Part shown: positions 26,122 through 36,334 of the stretch, piece after piece
Numbering within the stretch: position 1 is the first letter of the stretch
How the letters are laid out: each line of letters begins with the position of its first letter
DNA from: Cunninghamella blakesleeana
Lineage: Eukaryota > Mucoromycota > Mucoromycetes > Mucorales > Cunninghamellaceae
DNA length: 64,000 nt
NCBI GenBank assembly: GCA_017871115.1
Contig: JAFCIZ010000007.1
Location: forward strand, 372,001 to 436,000
Direction of reading: 5' to 3'
Made by a program: the position numbers and the translations under genes
The notes under the pieces: generated by a model
What the model was told of the DNA's origin: nothing
Databases searched by the model: none
The model's input: only the letters and a program-made list of their open reading frames with translations

Positions 26122-28999
26122 CACAGGTAGGTGGTCGTTTATCCTTCTTTGCATCCTCTTGGTCACATCATCTACATTATTCCGTACATCCATGGATTCA
26201 TCAAATCATAAAGAAAGGATATCGAATACCAACCAACCCACGTCCACCTCTAACCCTTCCTCATCTATTTCAACCACTTCACCTTCCGTCAACTTCATCC
26301 AACAACGCTATAGAATTAGAAATACAAACACTTTTATCCAAACAAGCAATAGAATTGGCACCTCCAAACCCGGGATTCTTTTCCAACCTCTTCGTAATTC
26401 CCAAAAAGGATGGGGGTTTACGCCCAGTCCTCAATTTGAAAACACTGAACAACTATTTGCCACAACAACATTTCAAAATGGAAACGCTATCAACAATTGC
26501 CAAATTGATTCAACCCAACGACTATCTAACATCAATAGACTTACAAGATGCATTCCATCACATAGCCGTGCACCCTCATTCACGTCACCTTCTACGTTTT
26601 CATTGGAAAAACAAGAATTACCAATACAAGGTACTACCATTTGGCCTCAGTCTTTCGCCACTCATCTTTACCAAGGTACTAAAACCAGTCTTGCAATGGG
26701 CACGCAGGAAAGGAATACGCATTACAGCATACCTCGACGACCTTCTAATAATAGCCAAGACGCATCAACAATCCATTCAACATACAGAGATGGTAGTAAA
26801 GAAACTAACACAATTAGGATGGCTAATGAACCTAAAGAAATCGTCGCTTCTTCCTCTTCAAAAGATCAACCACTTAGGAATGACAATAGATACTCAGGCT
26901 ATGATGATATCAGTACCAGGGAAAAAGATCAGATCCATACGTCGGATGGCTTACAAACTTCTGCACCTATCATCAACCTCGTGGACAACTCTATCCAGAT
27001 TTGTGGGAACCGCATTAGCCACGCAAATAGGGAATCAACAAGCACGTTACAGAACAAGACACCTAATTCAAATGATCAATTCACACCGCAATCAACCATC
27101 CTGTCCCATCACACCTCACATCAAAGCAGAACTTCTTTGGTGGATATCCCAACTGATCAAATGGAATGGCAATCACATTCTTTCCCACATTCCAACGACA
27201 CAAATATTCACAGATGCATCCAATCAAGGTTGGGCAGCCATATGGGATGGCAAACAGATCACAGGACAGTGGTCAACAACAGAAGATTCACTTCACATCA
27301 ATGCCAAAGAACTATTAGTGATTCAAAAATTCATTCAACAGGTCAATCTACCTCAACATCACCATCTACAATTTTGCATGGACAACAGATCAGCGATGGC
27401 TTACCTTCAACATTATGGTGGCACTCGTTCCTCAACACTGAATTCGATAGCAATGAGAATTTGGAAAACATGCTTCCACCACTCTCTTTACCTAACAACA
27501 CTTTATGTACCATCCAAGCTGAATCCAGCGGACGCTCCATCCAGACAACTACACCAGGAAATAGAATGGTCGCTACCGAGGAAAACATTCAATTGGATAA
27601 ATCGTTTGTGGGGTCCTCATCATATAGACCTCTTTGCATCACATCAAAACCATCAACTTCCACTTTATGTCACTCACCAATTTCATCCTCAAGCCACTTG
27701 GATCAACGCCTTCTCCAGGAATTGGACGACGATACCAGGTCGCCTTTATTTAGCCCCTCCATGGAACTTGATACTATCAACAGCACAGCGCCTTCTCCAA
27801 CAACCAAAAACAGCAACATTATTAACACCCAACTGGCCAACTGCTCCGTGGTATCCTCTCCTTCTACAATTAACTCATCAGAATCCTTTGCTTCTGCGGC
27901 ATCATCAACTAATACATCCTCATCAAAACCAATTACTCCACAAAAACGACCTTTGGACAATGCTAGCATGGAATATTCAACCTCAAAAAATAAAAGACAA
28001 AAATCAACAAAATTAACAGATCTAGCCAACAACATCATATCTAGTAAAAGATATTCAAAAACATATAATTATCGTTTCAGAGCCTTTCAAGTTTGGTACG
28101 AAGAGAATGGCTTTGATTTCGATAATCATCCTCATATCACTTATGTAAACTACATGGCCCATTTATATTTCAACAACCAATTAAAAATATCTTCTCTTAT
28201 TACCTATTCTAGCTCCATAATGAACATGTTACCCATCTCCACACAAACATACATAAAATCCAGACGCGAATATATTGATTTTATTAAAGGATTAAAAAAT
28301 CGTAACATTAAACCACCAACACAATGGGAATATGATATTTCACCTGCTTTACAACATATTAAAGATCTAGGTAATAATAGTACACTACAATTGCTAGACC
28401 TTACAAAGAAAACCATTTGGTTGTTAGCCATGTCAGGTTTCCTTAGACCATCCGATATTGCACGAATTGATTTGGACCAAATTCGTTTCGGTAATCTTGA
28501 TAGTATAACCTTGTTAATCGTAGCACCAAAAGAGAAAAGAGGAGGATCACATATTACAAGAACAGTCAACATACAGCCCAATTCCGATCCACTTCTTTGC
28601 CCGGTAGCAGCCTTTAAGCAATACTATAATCTAATAAAAACAATACATTGTTATCAGCCACACCCTATTATCCCTGATAGCAATATTAATATGGTATTTC
28701 GCAGTTCAAGAAACATAAACCAAGCACTTACTGTTCAAAGAATTGCAAAACATATAAGTTTTTATATGTCTATGGTAACTCGTTCTAAGAATGCACCATT
28801 ACCGAAGGCTCGTGCACTTGCATCTACATTAGCTGCACAAGCTGGTGTACCAATTGATGACATTGTTGCTCATGGTAATTGGTCTTCAAAAGCTATATTC
28901 GAACAATTCTATAGAATTTCATCAGTAACAGCAACGAATTTTACGGATATAACTCTGAATAAACAACCATTATCACAAACGAAGTGTAATATTATGTAA
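25286..28999 (+). CDS. DIRS tyrosine recombinase (C-terminal domain of a long overlapping frame)
   Basis: This frame is open for 1237 codons and overlaps both gag and RT in a different register. Only about 27960-28999 shows protein-like conservation: a tyrosine recombinase with an N-terminal core-binding region (SKRYSKTYNYRF), FLRPSDIARID with the first catalytic Arg, KEKRGG, KARALASTLAAQAG with the second Arg, AHGNWSS and the catalytic Tyr in FEQFYR. The His expected three residues before the second Arg is Pro. The upstream 2.7 kb of open frame is probably not the functional protein. The true start is unknown; splicing or reinitiation may be used. Confidence 0.8.
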   Translation: MNNLLHGLHNLLLDWIIWNHPSIRLVLSKMTLMYTLEILDQIWILHKNYWTNALIWLKISLIVLFRIMIEDDIYLTALKIRLEIMIHLRLIRLIFQTRINNMTPLCIIFNTVYQVLQDLSIGLLIDYYTINGIKKRKHNRHWTLWKQCMNCYRIWLHTLLHYELTTCLTLILMFQHHLTINKIILWIQRNWRTTLKISKVYIKIQIEKQTIIGLDLDVFKIVTLNSPFLIYYLIIYKIIRLARAILIYPRVIYHHILYKINKHEIKIFSHDNKRRKGFNTGRWSFILLCILLVTSSTLFRTSMDSSNHKERISNTNQPTSTSNPSSSISTTSPSVNFIQQRYRIRNTNTFIQTSNRIGTSKPGILFQPLRNSQKGWGFTPSPQFENTEQLFATTTFQNGNAINNCQIDSTQRLSNINRLTRCIPSHSRAPSFTSPSTFSLEKQELPIQGTTIWPQSFATHLYQGTKTSLAMGTQERNTHYSIPRRPSNNSQDASTIHSTYRDGSKETNTIRMANEPKEIVASSSSKDQPLRNDNRYSGYDDISTREKDQIHTSDGLQTSAPIINLVDNSIQICGNRISHANRESTSTLQNKTPNSNDQFTPQSTILSHHTSHQSRTSLVDIPTDQMEWQSHSFPHSNDTNIHRCIQSRLGSHMGWQTDHRTVVNNRRFTSHQCQRTISDSKIHSTGQSTSTSPSTILHGQQISDGLPSTLWWHSFLNTEFDSNENLENMLPPLSLPNNTLCTIQAESSGRSIQTTTPGNRMVATEENIQLDKSFVGSSSYRPLCITSKPSTSTLCHSPISSSSHLDQRLLQELDDDTRSPLFSPSMELDTINSTAPSPTTKNSNIINTQLANCSVVSSPSTINSSESFASAASSTNTSSSKPITPQKRPLDNASMEYSTSKNKRQKSTKLTDLANNIISSKRYSKTYNYRFRAFQVWYEENGFDFDNHPHITYVNYMAHLYFNNQLKISSLITYSSSIMNMLPISTQTYIKSRREYIDFIKGLKNRNIKPPTQWEYDISPALQHIKDLGNNSTLQLLDLTKKTIWLLAMSGFLRPSDIARIDLDQIRFGNLDSITLLIVAPKEKRGGSHITRTVNIQPNSDPLLCPVAAFKQYYNLIKTIHCYQPHPIIPDSNINMVFRSSRNINQALTVQRIAKHISFYMSMVTRSKNAPLPKARALASTLAAQAGVPIDDIVAHGNWSSKAIFEQFYRISSVTATNFTDITLNKQPLSQTKCNIM
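26082..28016 (+). CDS. DIRS reverse transcriptase-RNase H
   Basis: This frame opens after a stop at 26079-26081 and has no ATG until 26355, yet the conserved DIRS RT start (VGGRL..F, GYRIP) lies upstream of that ATG, so the protein is probably entered from the gag frame. The RT shows NLFVIPKKDGG, SIDLQDAFHHI, LPFGLSLSP and catalytic YLDD. RNase H has IFTDASNQGW, NAKELL and MDNRSAMAYL. The frame ends at 28016, after the recombinase domain has begun in another frame. Confidence 0.9.
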   Translation, partial: KFSVTTTNEEKVLTQVGGRLSFFASSWSHHLHYSVHPWIHQIIKKGYRIPTNPRPPLTLPHLFQPLHLPSTSSNNAIELEIQTLLSKQAIELAPPNPGFFSNLFVIPKKDGGLRPVLNLKTLNNYLPQQHFKMETLSTIAKLIQPNDYLTSIDLQDAFHHIAVHPHSRHLLRFHWKNKNYQYKVLPFGLSLSPLIFTKVLKPVLQWARRKGIRITAYLDDLLIIAKTHQQSIQHTEMVVKKLTQLGWLMNLKKSSLLPLQKINHLGMTIDTQAMMISVPGKKIRSIRRMAYKLLHLSSTSWTTLSRFVGTALATQIGNQQARYRTRHLIQMINSHRNQPSCPITPHIKAELLWWISQLIKWNGNHILSHIPTTQIFTDASNQGWAAIWDGKQITGQWSTTEDSLHINAKELLVIQKFIQQVNLPQHHHLQFCMDNRSAMAYLQHYGGTRSSTLNSIAMRIWKTCFHHSLYLTTLYVPSKLNPADAPSRQLHQEIEWSLPRKTFNWINRLWGPHHIDLFASHQNHQLPLYVTHQFHPQATWINAFSRNWTTIPGRLYLAPPWNLILSTAQRLLQQPKTATLLTPNWPTAPWYPLLLQLTHQNPLLLRHHQLIHPHQNQLLHKNDLWTMLAWNIQPQKIKDKNQQN

Positions 29000-29055
29000 T
29001 ACGAATACTTTATGAAGTATTTAACATATTACACGAGTAAGTGATAATGGTTGTT
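28961..29055 (+). repeat. DIRS internal complementary region
   Basis: 28961-28990 is the exact reverse complement of the left terminus 25041-25070, and 28991-29055 of the right terminus 29255-29319. The junction is TAATATTA. In the DIRS-1 model this region aligns the two ends so that a circle can be sealed. The recombinase stop lies inside it. Confidence 0.93.
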
Positions 29056-29105
29056 CCCGCCCTCCCTCCGCATTCTTTGTAACTTATTATTAAACTTACG
29101 TATTC

Positions 29106-29319
29106 TACAAAAAGAAGATAAAAAAAAAAAAAAAAAAAAAAGGAAAAATTTTACTTCCTTTTAAACTTTTAAATATTTTAAAACTCAGTTTTATATAAAA
29201 AAATTTTAATTTAACTAAGTAGTATTTCGTAATAAATAAAGAAAAGAATTGATAAACAACCATTATCACTTACTCGTGTAATATGTTAAATACTTCATAA
29301 AGTATTCGTATTACATAAT
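29106..29319 (+). repeat. DIRS right inverted terminal repeat
   Basis: About 29106-29271 is the inverted copy of the left repeat. 29272-29319 is the right-specific end extension. Between the internal complementary region and this repeat lie about 50 bp of unique sequence. Confidence 0.88.
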
Positions 29320-29586
29320 AAAATTGAAAAAAAGGTCGAGTATTTATACTAAAATAAAAATTAGATATTCCATTTTTAATATCAATAATGATATTAAAAG
29401 TGTTGATAAGTATATTATGAAATAAGTGATATAAATTTTGTTAATAAAAATAATAATAAAAATTAGCATGAAAAATGTTAAATAAAATTAACATCAAAAG
29501 TGGTAAGAAAAATGTTAGAAAAATATTAGCCAATCAAAGTGTTGGTCTGGATTTTAAAATAATCCAAGCGAACCCATCGCGCAACA
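29320..29586 (-). repeat. Element B right LTR, second part
   Basis: This resumes with AAAATTGAAAAAAAGG after the DIRS element and ends ATCGCGCAACA. It is followed by the GTAG duplication at 29587-29590. Confidence 0.9.
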
Positions 29587-29632
29587 GTAGATACAACTTA
29601 GTTTAAATTAATAGTTTAAGATAAAAATAAAA
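29587..29632 (-). repeat. Outer solo LTR A', second fragment
   Basis: This continues from 8534 (GTAGATACAACTTAGTTTAAATTAATAG) with small differences from B's LTR. It is interrupted by the solo LTR at 29633. Confidence 0.8.
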
Positions 29633-30329
29633 TGTTGTGTAAATTTTGGGTTGTTTGAAAAGTAGAATTTCCTTTTATAGTTTTGGAAAGTAGATAGTTT
29701 TATAGTTTAATTTAGTTGTCAGTGAGCACCAGTATCTTGTTTTATAAGTAGATACAACTTAGTTTAGATTAATAGTTTAAAATAAAAATAAAATAATAAA
29801 ATAAAATAAAATAAATTATATAATTGGATAAAGATCAACAATTATATAAACAAAGTAATAAATTTAAAATAAAATAAAATAAATATAATATCGGATAAAG
29901 ATCAACGATTATTATAATATTATAATATAAAGTAATATTGGATAGTAATCAACAATATTAATAATAAATATAATCTTTAGCTAAAAAGATGAGTTAATAG
30001 ACTTATTTGTTTTAATATAAGTACTTTATTATTATAATAAAAATTAACTAAAGTTTTTTCAAAAAATTGAAAAAAAGGTCGAGTATTTATACTAAAATAA
30101 AAATTAGATATTCCATTTTTAATATCAATAATGATATTAAAAGTGTTGATAAGTGTATTATGAAATAAGTGATATAAATTTTGTTAATAAAAATAATAAT
30201 AAAAATTAGCATGAAAAATGTTAAATAAAATTAACATCAAAAGTGGTAAGAAAAATGCTAGAAAAATATTAGCCAATCAAAGTGTTGGACTGGATTTTAA
30301 AATAATCCAAGCGAACCCATCGCGCAACA
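29633..30329 (-). repeat. Solo LTR of element B family
   Basis: A full-length 697-bp LTR flanked by AAAA on both sides (29629-29632 and 30330-30333). It differs from B's LTRs at a few single bases, for instance AAGTGTATT in place of AAGTATATT, so it is somewhat older or from another copy. It is best read as the remains of an element lost by LTR recombination. Confidence 0.9.
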
Positions 30330-30344
30330 AAAATAGTAAAATAA
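30330..30344 (-). repeat. Outer solo LTR A', third fragment
   Basis: A 15-bp piece (AAAATAGTAAAATAA) between two inserted solo LTRs. It is assigned to A' by position only. Confidence 0.5.
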
Positions 30345-31077
30345 TGTTGTGTGGGTTTTTGTTTAAGATTTATTTTTTTTGAAATGAGGAATGAGTATTA
30401 TAAGTAATATTTGATATGTATAATATAATTCCAGTGAGCACCAGTTCCTGTTTTATAAGTAGAACGACTTAATATAAAGGAATAAAAAAATAAAATAAAA
30501 TAAAGTAAAAAATAAAGAAATAAAAAAATAAAAATTTTAAAAGGTGTAATATAATTGCAGGATTAAAGAGAGATTTCAGTAACCGCAATGTAAAATAAAT
30601 ATAATAAGAAAATTTATAAAGTAATTTAAATTTGAATTGTTGAAAAATATATTTAAGTAAATAAATATAAAATAAAAAAATAAAATGATATAGTTTGTTA
30701 TAAAAAAATAGATAAATTCAGTAATTTGAATAAGTTATAAGTAAAATAAGTTAAAATTATAAAATATGATTTATAAAGTGGACAAGTTCAATAATTATTT
30801 AATAGATAATAATTTATTATAAAAATTTGACAATTTAAGAGAAAGAAAGAGAAAAAAAATGATTCTATTTATACAAAAAAAAAAAGATAAAAATTAAAAA
30901 TTTATGAGAGTGAGGAGAGATAAAATAAAGTTTGGAGTCATAACGCTGGAGTCATGACGCTGGAGTCATAGCACCGGAGTCATGACACTGGAGTTATGGC
31001 TCTGGAGTCATGGCACCAGTAACACAAAATCAGGCCCAAATAAGGAAAAAAAATATTAAAGAGCATTATTGCTAACA
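30345..31077 (-). repeat. Solo LTR of element C family
   Basis: A 733-bp copy of the 764-bp LTR, starting TGTTGTGTGGG and ending GCTAACA. The difference is mostly two missing 14-bp units. Flanks are ATAA and ATAT, so a 4-bp duplication is imperfect. Confidence 0.9.
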
Positions 31078-31418
31078 ATATATATAAATCTTTATTTCAA
31101 ATTAACTGAAGTTTTTCAAAAAGAAAAGAAAAAGGTCGAGTATTTATATAAAAAAAATAAATATAAGAAAAAATATTTAGTGTCAAATAAGACATTAAAA
31201 GTGTGAAAAATTAATAAAAAGAATATAAATTTTGTTAATAGAATTGATATAAAAAATGTCAAAAACTAACAAAAATAATATAAAATTTGTTAATAAATAT
31301 GATTGAAAAAGTGTGAAAAAATATCTCAGGAGGTAAAATAATTGTAGACAATTATTTTAACCAATTAGAGTTTTAAGATCGGCTTTTGAATTGATCTAAG
31401 CGGATCCATCGCGCAACA
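31078..31418 (-). repeat. Outer solo LTR A', last fragment
   Basis: A diverged copy of the end of B's LTR (GGTCGAGTATTTATA...GGATCCATCGCGCAACA), with many substitutions and deletions. It marks the outer boundary of the nest. Confidence 0.8.
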
Positions 31419-32803
31419 TAATAAATAAAATAAAATTAGTTTGAATAAATAAAATACTTGATATATAAAACATTTAAAAACTTAACAGGAAATAAAAAGA
31501 GAAAGAAAAATATTTTGTCTTATTTATATTAAAATAAAATTTAATTTTTTTGAGAAAGAGAAAAGAGTAAGAAAAAAAGTTGTAAGAATTAAGTTGTGAA
31601 AAAAAAAGTATAGTTATCTTTATTATTCAACAGTGACATTATATTGGGCGGTAATAACTAAAGGGTTACCTATTAACGTTATGCTTAATTCATGAATAAT
31701 TATTGAACTATTATTTTCAAATACTTTAAATAATATACTATTATTAAATTGTATTTATTATATTATAAAAATTATCTATTCATATTATACACCAACTTTT
31801 AAAACGTTGATATTTAATAATATTATAAATTCTTTTTTATATAAATATATCACCAATAACGGAAAAAATAAATAAAAAATCAATACGTTGTACTATTTTG
31901 TGGTTGTTGACTATAGAGTTTTTTTTGGTTTGCGTATTATTGATTGTTTTTCTGAGTATTTATTTATATATTATAAACCTTAAGTACATATCTTTTGTCT
32001 AAAATTCTTTTTATTATCTATAAAATAAGCCCTTTACTTCATTAAAATATACTTAAAAATAATATTAGTTTTATCGAATAATGATCTTAAATCAGTGATA
32101 TGTCGTTAATCATAGATATTATTTCTATTATATTTACTTTTATTTTTTTATAACCATTAATGATAATGATCTATAAAGGTAGATTGTTATTAACTATTAT
32201 TATTATTATATATACATATACGTGTCCATAAAGAGTAAGGATATAAATAATGATATGTTCTATTTATTATTCGTAGATATTATTAATGATATTTAATAAA
32301 TTAGTCTACGAGTATATTAAACGAGTTTCATTAACCAAGTAGCCAAAGCAGATAGTAATACTTGAATACAGGAATATATTGTAAATTTTTTTTTTTTATT
32401 TTTCATGTTATTTTTTAACCAGTTTTTCATCAAGTGCATTATTTATTAACATCTCCATATGCTATTCATTATATAAAAAAGGATAATAAATCATGAATAA
32501 ATAAATATACTTAAATATGCATGTACAGTTATATATATATCTACGTGTTTATCTGTCTATCAATCTATCTTTTTACCTGTTGAGCCAATGCATTTGGATT
32601 TTTGCACCGTAAATAGGCTCCAGCTATTATATCTTGTAATATGGTGCTAAGCCATCTATAGATATACATATGCCAGTGAAATTAATAAAATGTTATTAAT
32701 ATTAAAGCTATTATGAAATTATATTCTTTCTTTCCTTTCATCTTCTCTCCTTTTTATTATTATTATCACAAATATTATATTTTATTTTAATCTTTTATTT
32801 TGC
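31419..32803. other. AT-rich intergenic sequence
   Basis: No gene, tRNA or repeat end is supportable. It is the 3' flank of VPS51. An AT-rich palindromic-looking stretch near 31730-31860 has no coding potential. Confidence 0.6.
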
Positions 32804-33845
32804 TTACTTTTCTTCTGTAGTATACGACCAAAATGTATGTTGAATAAATTCAATATCTAACTGTAATTGTTGATAGAGAATGTTGTCAATACCTTGTAAT
32901 TGTCGCACTGTTTCTTGAAATGCTTTGACTACCATACGCACTAATCCGCCACAAATACTATTAATAGAAGGGTCTACTGAACGATAAATATCAACTCGTT
33001 CTGCAAATAATTTATCGATATTATTCATCATATTAAAGGACATATCTTTTCTACCATCCAATCTTGTAATCAATCCTAATCCATTATTGTTATTATTAAT
33101 ATTATTACTACTACCACCACCACTTCTCCTTCCCATATTTATATTATTATTGTTATCCAAGATTGGTGTGCTTGCTGAAGATAAAGTGGATATACTATGC
33201 GATGAATGGATCTGATGAATAGCCGTTGTTGATTCTTCATTAGGTGGGTTCATGTCAAATCGATAATCATATTCTGCTTCTGAATTATCACCAGTATTAG
33301 ATCCCGTCATACCACCCCCATTACTGTTAACATTGTTTATTTTTGAATTAGATCCTGAATGTTGAGGGAAAATAGCAAGAATAAATTGTTCAAGTGTTTT
33401 AAGATGTGTTACTATTTTTGGCCAAGGTGTCGATACAGCTGTTAATGTCTCTTTTGTTATGTTCATATTTTTTAAGTAGTAATTTTGTATATCATTGGAA
33501 AGGTAATATCCGTTCAGTTGTACATTGTCATTAAGTAATTTTTGTCCAATTAATACATATTTATCTATCATTTCGTTTACGTCAGGTATAAGTAAGGGGT
33601 CCATTTGGGCTGGCAATGGTGACGACAACGACGACGTCTGAATATCATAGGATTCTTGATGTGTGCCATATAATAATACAGATAAATCACTATAAATTTG
33701 GAAAATATTATGATCGGCAAAATCATAACATAGCCTTGAAATAATAAAAGTAAGTATAGTTGCTTTTTGTCTGGTGGGTAATTCTTGTTTCCCTGAATTC
33801 TACAATTTATTAAATATATACATAAAATGAAAAATTAAAATAAAA

Positions 33846-33897
<52 letters not shown>

Positions 33898-36165
33898 TTA
33901 TATCTTTTTTATATTTTATCATAATAATAGCGTTATACGCATATTATTCCACTTACTTGTATTTGAATAGCTGTTTTGCTCCACATCTTTTTCAAGCCAG
34001 CTTGAATACGTGATAAAAATTGAGATTGCTGTTCTTCTGAAATAGTTTGAAGGCATGCTTTTAAGGGCACAAAACATTTTGATTTCATATATTTTCCAAA
34101 CCAAATGGCTGTATCGTCAAGGAAATTACATATAAGATGACTATCTACTATTTCTGTTTGATTTTGTAAATGTTCAGTGGAAAATTTCATAATACGATCT
34201 AATAAAAAAAGATATTTATTTAATAACAAATTCTACATAGCATATATTTATTTATTTTATATTAAAATGTATACCTTTGATTTCTAATGGAATAGCTATT
34301 AACAATTTACTAATTAGATCATTTTCCCAGTCGTCAACAAATTCATCAAAACGTTTTTCAATGGATGTTATTGATCGTAATGAAGGTGTCTTTTCCAATA
34401 TAGTTGAATGCAATTTGGTTATATCTTGCCTAATCGCAGTTAATTTTGTTATATTCAATGGTTCATCCTAAAGATATATTAAATAAATAAATAAGCAAAT
34501 TTAACAAATAAAAAAATCATAACAGTAAATATATAAATATATATATGTGTGTGTATGTCATATTATTATATTTTATTTACATTTAAGTGGGTTAATGAGA
34601 TAATTGATTCGAAGAAGTCATCCATAAGTGGTTGTATATTTTGTAATAGGTCAGCTTTTGCTTGATTATGATCCTATTAATTAGAGTAAAAATAATAGAA
34701 TGATTGTATAAATAAAATACATTTTTTTAAAAAAGAAATAGAATAACTTATTTCATATGTATATATGTATGTAGATTACTTGTATCGTCATGTCCATTAC
34801 AGATCCGGTATCATGATTATTCATACCGTCATTTTTATTGTAAGAAGAGAGAAAGAACGTATTAAAATGATCTACTATATTTTCAAGTGGTACAAATTGA
34901 AGGTTTATAAGATCATCAATATTGCTAGGTGGTTGAGAAGGTTTATTTTTTAATACTGATGCTAATTGGCTGTTGTAAACGTATATACATTAGATATGAG
35001 TCAATTTAATATATTATTATTATTAATATGATTAAGATTATTCTTAGTAGATTAAAATTGAAAAATAAAAAGCAACTTACATATCAATATAGGTATTCCA
35101 AAGTTGATGGGGGTCTTCTTTTAACAATATCAACAATTTCACCTGTTCATTGATTTTCATTGTAGGGGAGGATGTTGCTGTATCCGAATGATCTTTCATA
35201 CTTTTCCAAATATTTTCTTTAATTTTATCCATGATGAGTCCACAATCTCGTTCAATTCCTTTAAAAGCTGACATATGTTCATAATGATCCAATAATTTCC
35301 TTGCTTTGCAATAATTTTTAACTGCCATAGTATATTGCTTTCCATCCAAATAACGTTGTAATCGATTAGGAAGTTCAAAAATAAATTGAAGCCGTTGAAG
35401 TTGACTATGTATATTACTCAATTGTTGGATTTTTGTTTTATTGGGTTCAAGAGCTTGATTGATTTTAGAGCATTGTTGTGATATATTTCCCATACTGGTA
35501 TTAAGTCGATCCATTTCGGATTCCATACTTTCAACATTTGATTTCATCTGTTATTAAAAAAAGGTAAAAAAAGAGGCCCTCAGAAGAGAGTACTATAAAA
35601 ATTAGAACTTTTGTACCCTCTTTCTTGTTCATTTATTATATATATTAAAAAAAAGAAAACCTATTGTTACTTTTTACCTTACGAATAGTATCTGTGGCAC
35701 TAATAAATTTACTATAATTTTCATATACTAAAGTTTTCATATCACCTTCTATTTCTCTCATCTCTAATATATATAAAGTTAGTTATTTATTAGTACGACG
35801 TGTATTTTTATATGTGAATATTTTTATATGTATGTTTTTTTACCACCAACAAGAATATTATCATTTTTTATTAGCCCATTAAGAGGTTGTTCTTTAACGA
35901 GTTTTGCAAAATATTTTAAACTGTCAAATGAAGGATCATCTAAATGATATTAATAAAAAATGATAGTTGGATAAAAAAAGAATAGATGAATAAAAAAAGA
36001 AAGGAGTTAAACTAAAGAATAATATAATAAAAACTACCAACATGATTATATACCAATGTCTAAAGGATTTGTTTTCTCGGTAGCTATAGGTGGTGAGAGT
36101 CCGTAATATTTTTTTAATATAGAATTTCTTTCGTATTTATTAGATTTGGGTTGATTGGTGCTCAT
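32804..36165 (-). CDS. VPS51: Vps51 homologue, GARP/EARP tethering complex subunit
   Basis: About nine exons starting at the ATG at 36165. The N-terminus has an [11 protein letters not shown] motif, the short segment by which Vps51 proteins contact the syntaxin Tlg1/STX6. Next come PLDI, the highly conserved [23 protein letters not shown] block and a coiled coil with MDRL. The C-terminal exon (33798-32804) contains [17 protein letters not shown], also conserved in animal Vps51. Vps51 joins Vps52-54 to tether endosome-derived vesicles at the trans-Golgi. Exon 1 is 36165-36054 and exon 4 is 35547-35081. The donor ending exon 2 (near 35844-35851) is ambiguous, since the strongest GTAAAA site leaves the frame shifted. 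The last exon carries Asn/Gly/Ser-rich inserts. It is divergent with the mitochondrial gene at 36335. Confidence 0.88.
33848..33897. repeat. (TA)n(TG)n microsatellite in a VPS51 intron
   Basis: A compound dinucleotide run, TA then TG, lies in the intron before the last exon. A shorter TA/TG tract lies in the intron near 34535-34556. Confidence 0.85.
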
Positions 36166-36334
36166 TATAATACCATAGAGAGGAAAAAAAATATCTGAAA
36201 AGAGAGGGGAGGGAGAAGAAATTAAAATGCTAGATTTTTTAAAAAAATCCAGCGGGTAGTAAATTTAAATTTTTAAGTTCTTTTTTTTTTTCGCTCCCAC
36301 TTTTCTTTCTCTTATTTTTTTTAACCTTATAGAT
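36166..36334. promoter_or_regulatory. Shared divergent promoter region
   Basis: 169 bp separate the ATGs of VPS51 (minus) and the Tim44-like gene (plus). It is rich in purine runs and T tracts (GAGAGGGGAGGGAGAAG near 36200). No TATA box is evident. Confidence 0.5.

Larger units (their letters stand above)
25041..29319 (+). mobile_element. Complete DIRS-type retrotransposon
   Basis: A 4279-bp element with non-identical inverted termini, an internal complementary region and three overlapping ORFs (gag, RT-RNase H, tyrosine recombinase). The LTR around it rejoins exactly (TCAA + AAAATTG gives the uninterrupted TCAAAAAATTG) with no target duplication, as expected when a tyrosine recombinase inserts a circular intermediate. 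Termini are ATT and AAT, and the internal region reads TAATATTA at the matching junction. Confidence 0.95.
8535..29586 (-). mobile_element. Element B: Ty3-like retrotransposon with four ORFs
   Basis: B is transcribed on the minus strand. Its 5' LTR is 24611-25040 plus 29320-29586, split by the DIRS element. Its 3' LTR is 8535-8677 plus 17201-17755, split by element C, with the duplicated ATAG at 17197-17200. The reconstructed LTRs are about 697 bp and look identical by eye. The target duplication is GTAG. Internal order is primer site, gag, -1 frameshift, protease-RT-RNase H, gap, integrase, gap, ORF4, polypurine tract. All four ORFs are open. RT, RNase H and D,D35E integrase motifs place it in Ty3/gypsy, but integrase as a free-standing ORF and ORF4 are unusual for that group. 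Confidence 0.9.
8415..31418 (-). mobile_element. Nested retroelement cluster inside one old solo LTR
   Basis: The outermost layer is a diverged LTR of element B's family (A'), starting TGTTGTGTAAATT at 8415 and ending GCGCAACA at 31418. Its pieces are 8415-8534, 29587-29632, 30330-30344 and 31078-31418, about 520 bp in all. Between them sit element B, a solo LTR of B's family and a solo LTR of C's family. B contains element C in its left LTR and a DIRS element in its right LTR. The flanks of A' are ATAA and TAAT, so its own target duplication is no longer clear. The whole nest begins 124 bp downstream of the tRNA-Gly gene. Confidence 0.9.

Noticed and set aside
25286..28999. A single 1237-aa DIRS protein
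   Set aside because: Only the last third is recombinase-like. The rest overlaps gag and RT-RNase H, which carry the conserved motifs in other frames.
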